64,000 bases of DNA from Cuneatibacter sp. NSJ-177 (GTDB lineage Bacteria; Bacillota; Clostridia; Lachnospirales; Lachnospiraceae). How positions within the stretch are numbered: position 1 is the first letter of the stretch; the number at the start of each line of letters is the position of its first letter. Positions 61,774 through 64,000 of the stretch are shown here, piece by piece. Where the stretch lies: contig NZ_JALIFO010000002.1 of NCBI RefSeq assembly GCF_022867805.1, positions 310,001-374,000 on the forward strand, given 5' to 3'. The translations under genes were made by a program, and so were the position numbers. Below the pieces are notes generated by a model. The model saw nothing but the letters and a program-made list of their open reading frames with translations, did no database searches and had not been told where the DNA came from.

Positions 61774-62814
61774 ATGGAGAATCAGTTTATACGGCATGAG
61801 CCATGTTTTGAGAGGATTTTGTTTATCCTGACGCTGGACAGGAAGAAAATGAAAGAGCGAATTTTGATTGGGGAAGAACAGCAGATCCGCTTCCGGCTGA
61901 ACGGGAGCCAAAACACAGAGGTGCTTTGTGATATGACACGACCGCTTGGAACTTTTTTGATAAACTTTGAGCGTGACACGGGCAGAGATTGGAACTTATA
62001 CGGGCTTTCTCCGCTGCGGCAAGCTCTCCACTCCAACCGATGGAAACAGCCGGAGCTGGAGCAGGCGGCAAGCGGATTTCTTTGGGAGAAATATCTTAGC
62101 AACGACCCTCTGAAAATGTATGTGGCGTTCCGTATCTGGAACAGCTATCTGCTTGCCAGAGAACCCCGTGACCGTAACGCTGCCTGTGACCGCTTCATGG
62201 ATAAAATGAGCAGCCTGATCGGGGTATTCCATAACGAAGCCGTGAGCTTTGACAAAGAGACAGGAAAACCGAAACATTTTCAAGCTGGCAGCCTTTATTT
62301 CAAAGGCGCACCGTCAGAAGATACCCGGCTTGACCTCTGGTTCCCGGACAACCGGCGCACAGAAGAATGTGTGTCTGCCTATGCGTCCCTCTACCCGCTG
62401 ATTACCTATTATCTGAACAGGTTGAATGACTGGGGACTTTGCTTCCGGCGGTGCAAGGTCTGTGGGAAATATTTTCTGGCAAAGAGCCAGCGGTATGAGC
62501 TGTGCAGCGACAAATGCCGCAAAGCGCAGGCACTTCAAAACAAGCGGGAATTTGACGAGAGGGCAAGAGAAAATAACTATGACCTGCTTTATAAAAATGA
62601 ATGCCAGAACTGGCGCAACAAAATAAACCGGGTAAAAAATACCGCAGGCTTTCCGGCTGACCGTCTGGAAAAAATACAGGCTGCCTTTTCTAACTTTAAG
62701 AAAGAAGCCTTACAGAGAAAAAAGGCGGTAAAAACAGGAACAGCCAGCCCGAAAGAATTTACGGACTGGCTGTATCAGCAGAGTAATGTAATTGTGGGGC
62801 TGACCGACTATTAA
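61774..62814 (+). CDS. DUF6076-like protein with C-terminal zinc motif
   Basis: A 346-residue protein. The C-terminal third has a zinc-binding pattern RRCKVCGKYFLAKSQRYELCSDKCRKAQALQNKREFDER. The first two thirds show no motif I know. ATG 61774 has AGGGGATAGG upstream; an earlier in-frame ATG (61714) lies before the predicted transcription start. It is common in mobilizable elements next to excisionase genes; the function is unknown. Confidence 0.7.
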   Translation: MENQFIRHEPCFERILFILTLDRKKMKERILIGEEQQIRFRLNGSQNTEVLCDMTRPLGTFLINFERDTGRDWNLYGLSPLRQALHSNRWKQPELEQAASGFLWEKYLSNDPLKMYVAFRIWNSYLLAREPRDRNAACDRFMDKMSSLIGVFHNEAVSFDKETGKPKHFQAGSLYFKGAPSEDTRLDLWFPDNRRTEECVSAYASLYPLITYYLNRLNDWGLCFRRCKVCGKYFLAKSQRYELCSDKCRKAQALQNKREFDERARENNYDLLYKNECQNWRNKINRVKNTAGFPADRLEKIQAAFSNFKKEALQRKKAVKTGTASPKEFTDWLYQQSNVIVGLTDY

Positions 62815-62820
62815 CCAAAA

Positions 62821-62846
62821 AACGCTGCAATATCGCAGCGTTTTTC
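62821..62846 (+). terminator. Terminator after the DUF6076 gene
   Basis: Perfect stem AACGCTGC / GCAGCGTT with an AATATC loop, then TTTT (62821-62846). It is flanked by AAAA on the left, so it may work both ways. Confidence 0.85.
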
Positions 62847-62855
62847 AGAATTTCG

Positions 62856-62884
62856 TTGCTTTTTTGCAGCGTGTGTGCTATACT
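62856..62884 (+). promoter_or_regulatory. Promoter of the XRE/methyltransferase cargo
   Basis: TTGCTT (62856-62861), 17 bases, TATACT (62879-62884), 22 bp before the XRE start. Confidence 0.65.
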
Positions 62885-62906
62885 TAGACAAGTCAGGAGG
62901 CTGGTC

Positions 62907-63236
62907 ATGAAACGATTAGGAGAACAGCTGAGAAAACTTCGTCAGGATTCAACTTTCAGTCTTAACGACGTTTATAAAAAAACGGGAATCCACGATTCGG
63001 TTCTCAGCCATATTGAAAAGGGCGAAACTCAAAATCCAGCCCCAGCTACATTAAAAAAGCTGGCTGGATTATATGATGTAAATGTAATTTCTTTATACTT
63101 GCTATGTGGATATCTTGATGAAAACGACTTGACACAATATCAGAGGTGCTTTTCTGGCGTTGATTTATTGACTGATGAAGAAAGAGACCTTGTTCAAAAA
63201 CAAATTGATATACTTACAAAGAAATCTCAGAGGTGA
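62907..63236 (+). CDS. XRE-family helix-turn-helix regulator
   Basis: A 109-residue protein. The HTH is at residues 5-60: LGEQLRKLRQDSTFSLNDVYKKTGIHDSVLSHIEKGETQNPAPATLKKLAGLYDV. ATG 62907 has AGGAGG six bases upstream. GC falls below that of the element genes. It stands six bases before the methyltransferase gene and is probably its controller, as in many restriction-modification loci (inference). Confidence 0.88.
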   Translation: MKRLGEQLRKLRQDSTFSLNDVYKKTGIHDSVLSHIEKGETQNPAPATLKKLAGLYDVNVISLYLLCGYLDENDLTQYQRCFSGVDLLTDEERDLVQKQIDILTKKSQR

Positions 63237-63242
63237 TTCCGT

Positions 63243-64000
63243 ATGATTTTTAGATTAGGTGAGTTGTTCTGTGGCCCCGGCGGGTTGGCTTACGGAGCAA
63301 TGAATGCTCAGATTGAAAACCCCAACTTTAGAATAGTCCATCAATGGGCAAATGATTATGATGGAGATACCTGCGAAACATATAGGCACAATATCTGCCC
63401 GAATCATCCTGAAACGGTTTACCATGCAGACATACGCAAATTCAATTTGAAGGGGCTTCCGGATATAGATGCTCTGGCATTTGGTTTTCCATGCAACGAC
63501 TACAGCGTTGTAGGCGAACAAAAAGGTATGGACGGTGTGTATGGGCCACTTTACTCTTACGGCGTAAAAGTTTTAAATCTATATAGACCAATGTGGTTTC
63601 TGGCTGAAAATGTAGGCGGTCTCAGAAATGCTAATGACGGAAAAGCATTTTCAAAAATTTTGTTGGAAATGAGTGAAGCGGGCTACACATTGACACCACA
63701 TCTATATAAATTTGAACAGTATGGAGTGCCGCAGGCTCGGCACCGTATTATCATAGTTGGGATTCGCAATGACCTTAATGTTAAATATCATGTCCCTTCA
63801 CCTGAGCCATACAAGGATATTGACAACACCTGCAAGACTGCAATAGAGATTCCGCCCATTCCAGCAGATGCTTTTAACAATGAAGCCACCAAGCAATCGC
63901 CGACAGTTGTAAAGCGCCTAAATTATATCAAACCCGGCGAAAATGCTTTTACAGCAGACATTCCAGAAGATCTCCAGCTCCATATCAATGGAGCTAAAAT
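63243..64000 (+). CDS. C5-cytosine DNA methyltransferase, 3' end outside window
   Basis: 252 codons are in view, all open to the right edge. Motif I ELFCGPGGLAYG, motif IV FGFPCNDYS with the catalytic Cys, motif VI AENVGGL, motif VIII QARHRIIIVG are present, so the enzyme should be active. It methylates cytosine at C5 in a site that cannot be predicted; the target-recognition domain is only partly visible. Lower GC than the upstream element genes suggests a separate origin. A restriction enzyme gene, if any, would lie past the window. Confidence 0.92.
   Translation, partial: MIFRLGELFCGPGGLAYGAMNAQIENPNFRIVHQWANDYDGDTCETYRHNICPNHPETVYHADIRKFNLKGLPDIDALAFGFPCNDYSVVGEQKGMDGVYGPLYSYGVKVLNLYRPMWFLAENVGGLRNANDGKAFSKILLEMSEAGYTLTPHLYKFEQYGVPQARHRIIIVGIRNDLNVKYHVPSPEPYKDIDNTCKTAIEIPPIPADAFNNEATKQSPTVVKRLNYIKPGENAFTADIPEDLQLHINGAK

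Larger units (their letters stand above)
54586..64000. mobile_element. Integrative mobilizable element, left part (continues past the window)
   Basis: The left end is at about 54585/54586, where the XRE gene's homology stops. Genes inward: large serine recombinase, TnpW, iteron-like repeats, VirE-like helicase, CHC2 primase, MobA/MobL relaxase, DUF3847 protein, candidate oriT, small Cys-rich protein, excisionase-like HTH, DUF6076 protein, XRE regulator and C5 methyltransferase. This is the gene set of TnpX-type mobilizable elements of gut Firmicutes. The right end and the missing 5' part of the XRE gene should lie beyond 64,000. Confidence 0.88.

Noticed and set aside
1-64000. rRNA, tRNA, riboswitch or CRISPR loci
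   Set aside because: I looked for conserved tRNA/rRNA segments and regular repeat-spacer arrays and saw none; a covariance-model scan would be needed to exclude small RNAs.

Overview
The window looks like the chromosome of a Gram-positive anaerobe of the class Clostridia, most likely Lachnospiraceae-like. The evidence is indirect: GC-rich coding with strong AGGAGG-type ribosome sites, a CIRCE-controlled small heat-shock gene, a feoA/feoB/DtxR iron locus, a YesN-like AraC sensor regulator, very large hybrid histidine kinases, and TnpW/large-serine-recombinase elements of the kind common in gut Firmicutes. No rRNA, tRNA or CRISPR array was found, so the species is not settled.

Layout. 1-9.9 kb (all minus strand): 3' part of a MATE exporter, glyceraldehyde-3-phosphate dehydrogenase, an AEC carrier plus RluA-type pseudouridine synthase pair, a TRAP-type binding lipoprotein with a membrane AraC regulator, and an alpha/beta hydrolase fused to a multi-spanning membrane domain. 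9.9-27.3 kb: feoB, split in two by a 14,963-bp integrative element. The feoB 3' part lies at 9941-10793 and its 5' part plus feoA at 25751-27302. The element (about 10,788-25,756) carries a large serine recombinase with a TnpW-like leader protein, and a biosynthetic operon: a two-module NRPS ending in a reductase (C-A-T-C-A-T-R), a 7TM-PAS histidine kinase, a receiver/HD-GYP protein, an acyl-AMP ligase and an acyl carrier protein. Both junctions carry CACATG with flanking inverted half-sites, and precise excision would restore an in-frame FeoB of about 717 residues. This is the most striking feature: a mobile biosynthetic cluster sitting in, and inactivating, the ferrous-iron transporter.

27.4-39.9 kb: a divergent DtxR-family regulator; then a four-gene minus-strand operon of a REC-GGDEF-EAL-REC-GGDEF protein, two giant hybrid kinases and a free HPt protein; an AlbA_2-domain protein with a possible BglII-like front half; and hsp20 with CIRCE. 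40.2-47 kb: a DUF3783 gene and two paralogous LysR regulators divergent from an esterase, an MFS transporter and a YfcC-type carrier. 47.1-54.6 kb: a TetM/EF-G-like GTPase fused to a Rae1/YacP-like ribonuclease domain, trmO, a lone prepilin-like gene, and a PLDc_N/ABC transporter operon next to a decapitated XRE-TPR regulator.

54.6 kb to the end: a second integrative element, mobilizable by its gene content. It is inserted in the helix-turn-helix of that XRE-TPR gene and carries a serine recombinase, TnpW, iteron-like repeats, a VirE-like helicase, a CHC2 primase, a MobA/MobL relaxase, a candidate oriT, an excisionase-like protein, and a lower-GC cargo of an XRE regulator plus a C5 cytosine methyltransferase that runs off the window.
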